A stretch of 6,120 bases of DNA, taken from assembly GCA_000715685.1 (NCBI GenBank), contig KL569417.1:15738-21857 (forward strand). The letters run 5' to 3'. The notes beneath the pieces were generated by a model. It saw nothing but the letters and a program-made list of their open reading frames with translations, did not search any database and was not told where the DNA came from. The position numbers and the translations under genes were made by a program. Every line of letters starts with the position of its first letter. Position 1 is the first letter of the stretch. Positions 1 through 6,120 of this stretch are shown here, piece by piece. Source of the stretch: Streptomyces lilacinus (lineage in GTDB: Bacteria; Actinomycetota; Actinomycetes; Streptomycetales; Streptomycetaceae).

Positions 1-95
1 GCACCCTGGCCATAGGAGCCGGCTTCCTGGCGGTCGTGGCCGTGCTGGCCCTGGGCGTACGGCGGCTGTTCCGGCGGCGCACGGACGCCTCGTAA
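1..95 (+). CDS. C-terminal end of a membrane-anchored protein (partial)
   Basis: The reading frame is open from the left edge and stops at TAA (93-95). The visible 30 residues are a hydrophobic stretch of about 17 residues (TLAIGAGFLAVVAVLALG), then an Arg-rich tail (VRRLFRRRTDAS). By the positive-inside rule this is a C-terminal membrane anchor with a short cytoplasmic tail, so the missing bulk of the protein probably lies outside the membrane. This shape occurs in many actinobacterial envelope proteins: membrane-anchored carboxypeptidases, sortase substrates, and the last helix of polytopic proteins. No LPXTG-like motif can be seen because the sequence begins too late. The family cannot be named from this fragment. 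That it is a real coding end is supported by the codon pattern and by a hairpin directly after the stop. Confidence 0.7.
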   Translation, partial: TLAIGAGFLAVVAVLALGVRRLFRRRTDAS

Positions 96-122
96 GCAGC
101 AGCACCGTAAATGGGTGGCTGC
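96..122 (+). terminator. Possible hairpin terminator after the first gene
   Basis: The bases right after the TAA stop can fold. GCAGC (96-100) pairs with GCTGC (118-122), and CACC (103-106) pairs with GGTG (114-117). This leaves a two-base bulge (AG, 101-102) and a seven-base loop. No T-tract follows, which is common for terminators in high-GC actinobacteria. The stem is short and bulged, so it could be chance in GC-rich DNA. Its position, touching the stop codon, is the best argument for it. Confidence 0.35.
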
Positions 123-139
123 CCCGGAGTGGTGATCCA

Positions 140-145
140 TAAGGT
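140..145 (+). promoter_or_regulatory. Weak candidate -10 box for the peptidoglycan-binding gene
   Basis: TAAGGT fits the actinobacterial TANNNT -10 pattern and lies 52 bases before the ATG at 198. It would place the transcript start near base 152 and leave a leader of about 45 nt. I see no convincing -35 box 17-18 bases upstream, where the DNA reads TGGCTG or GGCTGC. This is therefore only a suggestion. Confidence 0.25.
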
Positions 146-155
146 CTAGGCCTGC

Positions 156-170
156 GCCCCAGATCGGGGC
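156..170 (+). promoter_or_regulatory. Small GC hairpin in the leader of the peptidoglycan-binding gene
   Basis: GCCCC (156-160) and GGGGC (166-170) are perfect inverted repeats around a five-base loop (AGATC). They lie 27 bases before the ATG at 198. The element could be an RNA hairpin in the leader, or a short operator if transcription starts further downstream. A second, shorter inverted repeat (ACCAC 173-177 with GTGGT 187-191) follows and overlaps the ribosome binding site. Both are short for GC-rich DNA, and no known riboswitch class is recognised. Confidence 0.3.
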
Positions 171-197
171 ACACCACGAAAAAGGGGTGGTTTCACC

Positions 198-590
198 ATG
201 AGATCAACACACCGACTAGCCGCATCCGTCGCCCTCGTCTCCGCCGCGCTGGCCGCCGTCACGGCCCTCGGCGCCGCTACCGCGTCGGCGGAGACGGCGC
301 CCGAGGTGCCGCTCGAGGGCGTGGCCTGCGGCTTCGACGCCAACCCGACACCGGCGACCGTCCGCCTCGGCGACCACGGACCCGCCGTCCGGGAGGCCAG
401 GTGCCTCCTCGACTTCTGGGGCTACGTCGAGTTCAGCAGGTGGGACGAGGCCCACGGCACGTTCGACGCCGAGACGGAGGAAGCCGTCGAGCGCTTCGAG
501 AAGCGCCGCGGGCTGCCGGTCGACGGCGTCGTCGGGCCGGAGACGTGGGAGGAGCTGCGGCACAGCCTCGGCGCACCCCACCGGCCCTGA
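198..590 (+). CDS. Secreted single-domain peptidoglycan-binding protein
   Basis: This 130-residue protein is probably exported by the Sec pathway. It starts with basic residues (MRSTHR), then a hydrophobic core, and has a signal peptidase I site after A29-S30-A31. The mature part of about 99 residues is essentially one PG_binding_1 domain (about residues 54-124). That domain shows the typical opening VRLGDHGPAVREARCLL and the closing pattern GTFDAET..AVERFEKRRGLPVDGVVGPETWEEL. Such domains are three-helix modules that bind peptidoglycan and are usually attached to an amidase, muramidase or other wall enzyme. None is present here, so it may act as a wall-bound adaptor, inhibitor or structural protein. 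C44 and C69 may form a disulfide, as in many Streptomyces versions of this domain. The mature chain is rich in Asp and Glu. The ATG at 198 is favoured by an upstream AAGGGGTGG about 7 bases away and by the good signal peptide. The gene converges on serC. The domain is a confident call; the role is unknown. Confidence 0.88.
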   Translation: MRSTHRLAASVALVSAALAAVTALGAATASAETAPEVPLEGVACGFDANPTPATVRLGDHGPAVREARCLLDFWGYVEFSRWDEAHGTFDAETEEAVERFEKRRGLPVDGVVGPETWEELRHSLGAPHRP

Positions 591-612
591 CAACTGCCCC
601 GCAGAGCAGCTC

Positions 613-630
613 GCTCAGCCCAGCCGCTCG
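613..630. repeat. Direct repeat, copy 1: duplicate of the serC 3' end
   Basis: GCTCAGCCCAGCCGCTCG at 613-630 is identical over 18 bases to 713-730, exactly 100 bp away. The second copy is the last codons of serC read on the - strand (Glu-Arg-Leu-Gly-stop). The first copy lies in the convergent gap, out of frame with serC. Its GCTCAGC (613-619) is also inverted at 644-650 (GCTGAGC), giving a 7-bp stem with a 24-base loop. A partial duplication of the gene end, or a transcript-end structure, would both fit. Confidence 0.8.
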
Positions 631-654
631 TGTGTTTGGTCGCGCTGAGCCTCG

Positions 655-666
655 CCTCCGCTGCGG
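655..666. repeat. Short direct repeat CCTCCGCTGCGG, copy 1
   Basis: CCTCCGCTGCGG occurs at 655-666 and again at 702-713, on either side of the 669-699 hairpin. The second copy abuts the 713-730 copy of the serC-tail repeat, sharing base 713. Twelve bases could match by chance in GC-rich DNA. Because the 18-bp repeat lies in the same 120 bp, a shared duplication history is plausible. Confidence 0.5.
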
Positions 667-668
667 GC

Positions 669-699
669 AGGTGCCGCCTTCGTACCTCAGGCGGCCCCT
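669..699. terminator. Bidirectional hairpin terminator between convergent genes
   Basis: GCCGCCT (673-679) and AGGCGGC (689-695) form a perfect 7-bp stem around a nine-base loop (680-688). The stem extends past one mismatch (672/696) with AGG (669-671) pairing CCT (697-699). It sits 16 bases past the serC stop on the - strand and 78 bases past the stop of the + strand gene. An inverted repeat in a convergent gap can end both transcripts. There is no U-tract, which is usual for this group. This is the strongest secondary structure seen in the gap. Confidence 0.6.
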
Positions 700-701
700 A
701 C

Positions 702-712
702 CCTCCGCTGCG

Positions 713-713
<1 letters not shown>
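702..713. repeat. Short direct repeat CCTCCGCTGCGG, copy 2
   Basis: This is the partner of the copy at 655-666. It lies just downstream of the serC stop codon on the - strand, between that stop and the terminator hairpin. Confidence 0.5.
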
Positions 714-1848
<1,135 letters not shown>

Positions 1849-1910
1849 GTGTCTGACGGCCTCGTTCCGGTCCCGGGGTCCATTCGGTGAGACGTGGTGT
1901 CCGCGGGTCG

Positions 1911-1923
1911 CGGGAGCCTCCCG
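1911..1923. promoter_or_regulatory. Operator-like palindrome in the serC-kinase divergent gap
   Basis: CGGGAG (1911-1916), one central C, and CTCCCG (1918-1923) form a perfect inverted repeat of two 6-bp arms. It lies 75 bases upstream of the serC start and 86 bases upstream of the kinase start. A protein bound here could affect either gene. The one-base spacer suits a DNA site rather than an RNA hairpin. No known regulator is recognised, and short GC palindromes are frequent in such DNA. Confidence 0.3.
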
Positions 1924-1963
1924 TGCCGTTTCGCCCGGCCGCCGACCTGGGCAGCCCTTACTC

Positions 1964-1989
1964 GGTGCACGCACACGGTGCACGCACAC
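1964..1989. repeat. Two tandem copies of a 13-bp repeat upstream of the kinase gene
   Basis: GGTGCACGCACAC is present twice, head to tail, at 1964-1976 and 1977-1989. The preceding C (1963) is also repeated in phase, at 1976. Each copy contains the palindrome GTGCAC (1965-1970 and 1978-1983). The array ends 7 bases before the ribosome binding site and 19 bases before the kinase ATG. A tandem pair with one period of 13 bp could bind a regulator. In RNA the two GTGCAC blocks could pair as a 6-bp hairpin with a seven-base loop. The repeat itself is certain; the function is not. Confidence 0.75.
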
Positions 1990-1996
1990 GAGGCGC

Positions 1997-2002
1997 GGGA
2001 GG
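1997..2002 (+). promoter_or_regulatory. Ribosome binding site of the kinase gene
   Basis: GGGAGG lies six bases before the ATG at 2009. It is a strong Shine-Dalgarno match at good spacing and fixes this ATG as the start. Confidence 0.85.
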
Positions 2003-2008
2003 CTGTGG

Positions 2009-3460
2009 ATGTACGAGCCGGGGGACGTGATCGACGGCCGGTACGAGCTGGGGAAAAGGATCGGGGAGGGCGCGAACGGAGAGGTCTGGTCGGCCAGACA
2101 CCGCCGGCTCGACCGCGAGGTCGCGATCAAGCTGCTCAAGGGAGCCGACCTGCCGGAGGTCGAGGTGGAACGTTTCCTCCGGGAAGGCCGCCTGCTCGGC
2201 ACGGTGCGCCACCCCAACATCGTGACCGTGCACGACTGCGGCGGCTCGGGCCGGAAGGACAGCCCGCTGTACATCGTCATGGAACGGCTGGAGGGCCGGA
2301 CGCTCCAGGAGCACCTGGCGGAATGCCTGCGCGCGGGTGAGTTGCCGAGCGTCGACGACGTGATCCGCTGGGGCGAGCAGATCTGCGACGCGCTCGAGGC
2401 CATGCACGCCGAGCAGATCGTCCACCGGGACATCAAGCCGGCGAACGTCATGGTGGCGGAGAGCGGCCGGGTCGTGCTGCTCGACTTCGGCCTGGGACGT
2501 CCGCTGGACGAAACCACCCTCACCCAGGACGCGTACGCGAGGGGAACACCGGCCTACATGCCACCGGAGCAGCTCGACGACAGCCGAAAGGTGGTTCCCG
2601 CGTCGGATCTCTACGCGCTCGGGTGCACGCTCTATCAACTTGCCACCGGCAAGCGGCCTTTCGACGGTCATAAGTGGCACCTGTACGTCCAGCATGCGAC
2701 GCAACCACCCGTCGCCCCCGCCACTCACCGCGCCGATCTCCCTCCCGCCCTCAACCGCCTCGTCCTGCAGCTCCTGGAGAAGGACCCGGCACGACGCCCG
2801 GCGACAGCGGCCGACGTCAAAGCCGCCCTGTCCAAGGCGAGTCGGAGCAGGACACTCGCCGATTCCGGAGCGAACCCGCCGGCCCGGACCCCGGCCGCCC
2901 GCAAGGCGACGCCGCCGACCGGCCGCCCCGGCCTCGAGGCGGCGGGCACCTGCCTCATAGCCGGGCTGGGCACCTTCCTCCTGCTGTCCGCCGTCTCCGG
3001 CCTGTCGGACGGATGGGCGGCCCTCGGCGGAACGGTCGCCGGGCTCGGTGGCGTCGTGGCCGCGGTCGCGGGCCGGGACGGGCTCGACCCGAACAGCGAG
3101 AACGTGCTGATCCGGCTGGTGTTCGCCACCTGGCTGGCGATCCTCGTGGCCTGCGTCTGGCTGTTGTACGCCCGCACCGATCTGTCGCGCTGGGAGGCGG
3201 CCCTGGCCGGGGCCGCGGCGTCGCTGTGGCCCGTCGTCCTGGCGGCCGGGAGCGCGTCGGTCGCGAAGGACGTCAGAACGGAGGCCGCCGCGCCCGCCGT
3301 CTTCAACGGGTTCCTACTCGGAACCCTCGCCGCCGTCCTCGCCGCCGTCGGCCCGGGCCGGCCCTGGTGGGCCGTCCTGCTCGTCGGGACCGCCCTCTGG
3401 GGCGTCGGCACGTACGCGACCGTCCTGGTCTACAGCCGTACGACCCGCCGGCCCGGCTGA
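2009..3460 (+). CDS. Membrane Ser/Thr protein kinase with about six C-terminal helices
   Basis: A Hanks-type (PknB-like) protein kinase of 483 residues that phosphorylates Ser/Thr on proteins. The catalytic domain (about 12-275) is complete: glycine loop GEGANGEV (19-26), VAIK with K41, a likely helix-C glutamate at E59, HRDIKPAN (139-146, D141 and N146), DFG (159-161), activation loop with T169, T170 and T172 as possible autophosphorylation sites, GTPAYMPPE (179-187), D200 in SDLYALG, and R263 in DPARRP. A Pro/Ala-rich, charged linker (about 276-308) leads to a hydrophobic half. I count helices near 310-332, 335-355, 366-388, 395-417, 429-447 and 452-475, then a basic tail (SRTTRRPG). Kinase and tail would both be cytoplasmic. 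There are no PASTA repeats or other outside sensor, unlike PknB. The gene is divergent from serC and 36 bp ahead of a co-directional oxidoreductase gene, so the two probably share an operon. The kinase call is firm; signal and substrates are unknown. Confidence 0.95.
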   Translation: MYEPGDVIDGRYELGKRIGEGANGEVWSARHRRLDREVAIKLLKGADLPEVEVERFLREGRLLGTVRHPNIVTVHDCGGSGRKDSPLYIVMERLEGRTLQEHLAECLRAGELPSVDDVIRWGEQICDALEAMHAEQIVHRDIKPANVMVAESGRVVLLDFGLGRPLDETTLTQDAYARGTPAYMPPEQLDDSRKVVPASDLYALGCTLYQLATGKRPFDGHKWHLYVQHATQPPVAPATHRADLPPALNRLVLQLLEKDPARRPATAADVKAALSKASRSRTLADSGANPPARTPAARKATPPTGRPGLEAAGTCLIAGLGTFLLLSAVSGLSDGWAALGGTVAGLGGVVAAVAGRDGLDPNSENVLIRLVFATWLAILVACVWLLYARTDLSRWEAALAGAAASLWPVVLAAGSASVAKDVRTEAAAPAVFNGFLLGTLAAVLAAVGPGRPWWAVLLVGTALWGVGTYATVLVYSRTTRRPG

Positions 3461-3482
3461 GCCGGTACCGCCCCCGTACGCC

Positions 3483-3487
3483 GGAGG
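3483..3487 (+). promoter_or_regulatory. Ribosome binding site that decides the oxidoreductase start
   Basis: GGAGG directly touches an ATG at 3488, too close to serve it. It stands nine bases before a second in-frame ATG at 3497, so 3497 is the better start. The 36-bp gap has no visible promoter, which agrees with co-transcription with the kinase gene. Confidence 0.7.
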
Positions 3488-3496
3488 ATGGACGAC

Positions 3497-6120
3497 ATGG
3501 CCGACCACAAAGAGCGCCACGAACGTCGAAACCGCGACCTCGAGCACGCCCTCCGCGCCGTGCTCCGCGGCGGCGACGTCGCCTTCGACGCGGGCAGCCG
3601 CGCCCTCGTCACCATGGACGCCTCGAACTACCGCCGCGTCCCCCTCGGCGTCGTCGCGCCCCGGGACGCCGACGACGTGGCCGCCGCGCTCGCCGCGTGC
3701 CGGGAGCACGGGGTGCCGGTGGTGGCGCGCGGCGGGGGGACGTCGGTGGCGGGGCAGGCCACGGGGGAAGGGGTGGTGCTCGACTTCGCGCGGCACATGA
3801 ACACGATCAGGCGCGTCGACCCCGAGGCGCGGACCGCCGTCGTCGAGCCGGGGGTCGTCCTCGACGACCTGCGGGCGGCGGCGGGCGCGTACGGGCTGAC
3901 GTTCGGGCCGGACCCGTCCACGCACGGGCGGTGCACGCTGGGCGGGATGATCGGCAACAACGCCTGCGGCGCCCACTCGGTGGCCTGGGGCACCACCGCC
4001 GACAACGTCCGCGCGCTGGACGTCCTGACGTACGACGGCGAACGGGCCCGGCTCGGGCAGGGCCTCGACGGGGTGCCGGCACGGCTCGCCGACGGCGTAC
4101 GCACGCTGGTGGCCGGCGACCTCGCCCTGCTGCGCACCCGCTTCCCCGCCTTCTCCCGGCGCGGCTCGGGCTACGCCCTCGACGCCCTGCTGCCCGAGCG
4201 CGGAACCGACCTGGCCCGGGCCTTCACCGGCAGCGAGGGCACCCTCGGGATCCTGACGGAGGCCACGGTCCGGCTCGTCGAGGAGCCGGCCGCCCGCGTC
4301 CTGCTGGTGCTGGGGTACGGGGACGAGAGCGCGGCGGCGGACGCGGCACGGCTCCTGCTGCCGCACGGGCCGTTGACGGCCGAGGGGATGGCCGCCGACC
4401 TGGTGGGGCCGATGGCGGGGCTGCCCGACGGCGGGGCCTGGCTCTTCGCCGAGGTCGGCGGCGGCACGCCGGAGGAGGCGACCGCCCGCGCCGACGCGCT
4501 GCGCCGCGCGGCCCGCGCCGGCGGCCCCACCGGGCACCTGGTCGTCACCGACCCGGCCGCGCAGCGCGCCCTGTGGCGCGTGCGGGAGGACGCGGCCGGC
4601 CTCGCCACCCGGCTGCCCGGCGGCGGCGAGGCCTGGCCCGGCTGGGAGGACTGCGCGGTTCCGCCGGACCGCCTCGGCGCGTATCTGCGGGACTTCCGCG
4701 CCCTGTTGGGCCGCCACGGACTGCGGGGCGCGCCGTACGGGCACTTCGGCGAGGGCTGCGTGCACGTACGGCTGAACGTCGACCTGCTGACGCCCGAGGG
4801 CGTGCGCCGCTACCGCGCCTTCTCGGAGGAGATGGCCGCGCTCGTGGTCTCCCACGGCGGTTCGCTGTCGGGCGAGCACGGCGACGGGCAGGCGCGCGCC
4901 GAGCTGCTGCCGCGCATGTACGGGCCGGAGGTCGTCGCGCTCTTCGAGCGCTTCAAGGACCTGTGGGACCCGGCCGGCGGCCTCAACCCCGGAATGATCG
5001 TCCGCCCCTACCCCCTCGACGCGAACCTCCGCTTCGACGTCCTGCCCCGGCGACCGGCCGCCCCGGTCGACGTCGCCTTCGGCTACCCGGCCGACGGCGG
5101 GGACTTCACGGCGGCGGTGCGGCGCTGCGTCGGGGTCGCCAAGTGCCGGGAGAAGACGTTGGGTTCGCGCGTGATGTGCCCGTCCTTCCGCGTCACGGGC
5201 GAGGAGCGGCACTCCACGCGCGGCCGTGCCCGACTGCTGCACGAGATGCTGGCGGGCGAGGTCGTCACGGACGGCTGGCGGTCGGAGGAGGTGCGGGAGG
5301 CCCTCGACCTGTGCCTGGCCTGCAAGGGCTGCCGCAGCGACTGCCCGGTGGGGGTGGACATGGCCACGTACAAGGCGGAGTTCCTCCACCACCACTACGC
5401 GGGCCGGGTGCGCCCGGCGGCCCACTACGCGATGGGGTGGCTGCCGCTGTGGCTTCGCGCGGCGGCGGTCGTACGAGCAGCGCCCGCGCTCAACGGTTTG
5501 GCGCGCGTACGGCCGCTGGCGGAGCCGGCGAAACGGCTGGCCGGCATCGCGCCCGAGCGGACGATCCCGGCCCTGGCCCGGGAGCCGTTCACCCGTTGGT
5601 GGCGGGGACGGACGGCAACCCCCCGAACCCCGGGCGCCCCGCGCGTCGTCCTGTGGCCGGACACGTTCACCAACCACCTCTCCCCCTCCGTCGGCCGCGC
5701 CGCCGTCGCCGTCCTCGAGGACGCCGGCCTGCGCGTCCTCGTCCCACCGAAGCCCGTCTGCTGCGGCCTGACCTGGGTCTCCACCGGCCAGCTCACCCGC
5801 GCCCGCGCAGCCATGCGCCGCACCCTCGACGTCCTCGCCCCCGCCCTCGACGCCGGTCTGCCGGTCGTCGGCCTCGAGCCCAGCTGCACCGCCGCCCTGC
5901 GCGCCGACCTCCCCGAGCTCCTCCCCCACGACCCGCGCGCCCGCCGACTCGCCGACGCCGTCCGCACCTTCGCCCAGGTCCTCGAGGAGCACGCCCCGCA
6001 CTGGCGGCCACCCCGCCTCGACGCCCCCGTCGTCGGCCAGACCCACTGCCACCAGCACGCCGTCCTCGGCGACGCCGCCGAGCGCCGGCTGCGCGAGCGT
6101 GCCGGGCTCACGGGGGAGCC
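3497..6120 (+). CDS. Fused FAD- and Fe-S-binding oxidoreductase, D-lactate / D-2-hydroxyacid dehydrogenase type (3' end missing)
   Basis: The frame stays open for 874 codons to the right edge with no stop. Members of this YdiJ-like family are near 950-1000 residues, so about the last tenth lies outside. In order: FAD_binding_4 (about 45-190) with RGGGTSVAGQ (78-87) and GGMIGNNACGAHS (149-161); FAD-linked oxidase C-terminal domain (about 220-495) with GHFGEGCVHVR (H416, H423) and SGEHGDG (458-464, H461); a ferredoxin-like part with C544, C550, C561-Pro and C606-x2-C609-x2-C612-x3-C616-Pro; and cysteine-rich redox motifs CCG (755-757), EPSC (C797) and HCHQH (C851). A further CCG motif should follow beyond the window. 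Relatives oxidise D-lactate or D-2-hydroxyglutarate and pass electrons from FAD through Fe-S centres, probably to membrane quinone or an electron carrier. The substrate cannot be read from sequence. No membrane helix or signal peptide is seen, so it is likely cytoplasmic or peripheral. It probably shares a message with the kinase. Family firm, substrate unknown. Confidence 0.94.
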   Translation, partial: MADHKERHERRNRDLEHALRAVLRGGDVAFDAGSRALVTMDASNYRRVPLGVVAPRDADDVAAALAACREHGVPVVARGGGTSVAGQATGEGVVLDFARHMNTIRRVDPEARTAVVEPGVVLDDLRAAAGAYGLTFGPDPSTHGRCTLGGMIGNNACGAHSVAWGTTADNVRALDVLTYDGERARLGQGLDGVPARLADGVRTLVAGDLALLRTRFPAFSRRGSGYALDALLPERGTDLARAFTGSEGTLGILTEATVRLVEEPAARVLLVLGYGDESAAADAARLLLPHGPLTAEGMAADLVGPMAGLPDGGAWLFAEVGGGTPEEATARADALRRAARAGGPTGHLVVTDPAAQRALWRVREDAAGLATRLPGGGEAWPGWEDCAVPPDRLGAYLRDFRALLGRHGLRGAPYGHFGEGCVHVRLNVDLLTPEGVRRYRAFSEEMAALVVSHGGSLSGEHGDGQARAELLPRMYGPEVVALFERFKDLWDPAGGLNPGMIVRPYPLDANLRFDVLPRRPAAPVDVAFGYPADGGDFTAAVRRCVGVAKCREKTLGSRVMCPSFRVTGEERHSTRGRARLLHEMLAGEVVTDGWRSEEVREALDLCLACKGCRSDCPVGVDMATYKAEFLHHHYAGRVRPAAHYAMGWLPLWLRAAAVVRAAPALNGLARVRPLAEPAKRLAGIAPERTIPALAREPFTRWWRGRTATPRTPGAPRVVLWPDTFTNHLSPSVGRAAVAVLEDAGLRVLVPPKPVCCGLTWVSTGQLTRARAAMRRTLDVLAPALDAGLPVVGLEPSCTAALRADLPELLPHDPRARRLADAVRTFAQVLEEHAPHWRPPRLDAPVVGQTHCHQHAVLGDAAERRLRERAGLTGE

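Noticed and set aside
3462..3484. Hairpin in the kinase-oxidoreductase gap that would cover part of the ribosome binding site
   Set aside because: CCGG+TAC can pair with GTA+CCGG only with a two-base bulge, and the arms contain self-palindromic restriction-like words. It is too weak to call a regulator or a terminator.
3488..3490. ATG at 3488 as the start of the oxidoreductase
   Set aside because: It is in frame but the GGAGG site ends directly against it, leaving no spacing. The ATG at 3497 has nine bases of spacing.
3314..6058. A 914-codon open frame on the - strand opposite the oxidoreductase gene
   Set aside because: Its translation is low-complexity Gly/Arg/Ala/Val text with no motifs. 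The + strand frame carries a full set of FAD and Fe-S motifs. Long antisense frames are expected where third positions are nearly all G or C.
3497..6120. Possible frameshift or pseudogene, because the oxidoreductase has no stop codon in the window
   Set aside because: The frame is continuous and family motifs appear in the right order and spacing up to the edge. The missing stop is explained by the window ending before the usual family length.

Overview
The window looks like chromosomal DNA of a Streptomyces or close actinobacterial relative. It is very GC-rich, codons end almost always in G or C, and the serC product closely resembles what I remember of Streptomyces SerC. No mobile element, CRISPR array, tRNA or rRNA is visible.

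Layout. Bases 1-95 hold the last 31 codons of a membrane-anchored protein on the + strand, followed by a possible terminator hairpin. Next comes a small + strand gene (198-590) for an exported protein made of one peptidoglycan-binding domain. It converges on serC (715-1836, - strand), which encodes phosphoserine aminotransferase of the serine pathway. The convergent gap holds a symmetric hairpin that could end both transcripts, and an 18-bp copy of the very end of serC. Diverging from serC across a 172-bp gap is a + strand gene (2009-3460) for a Ser/Thr protein kinase with about six C-terminal membrane helices. Its upstream region carries a 13-bp tandem repeat and a short palindrome. Thirty-six bases after the kinase begins a large + strand gene (3497 to beyond the right edge). 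It encodes a fused FAD-binding and Fe-S-binding oxidoreductase of the D-lactate / D-2-hydroxyglutarate dehydrogenase (YdiJ-like) type.

How the genes relate. serC is a housekeeping gene and probably stands alone. Its GTG start follows a TANNNT motif by six bases, which suggests a leaderless transcript. The kinase and the oxidoreductase are co-directional and tightly spaced, so they probably share a message. A regulatory link between them is inference only. The membrane-anchored end and the peptidoglycan-binding protein look like separate cell-envelope genes.

I did not find a clearly new multi-gene system. The points most worth checking are the membrane-embedded kinase with no extracellular sensor paired with a flavin/Fe-S dehydrogenase, the leaderless start of serC, the tandem repeat upstream of the kinase, and the duplicated serC tail.
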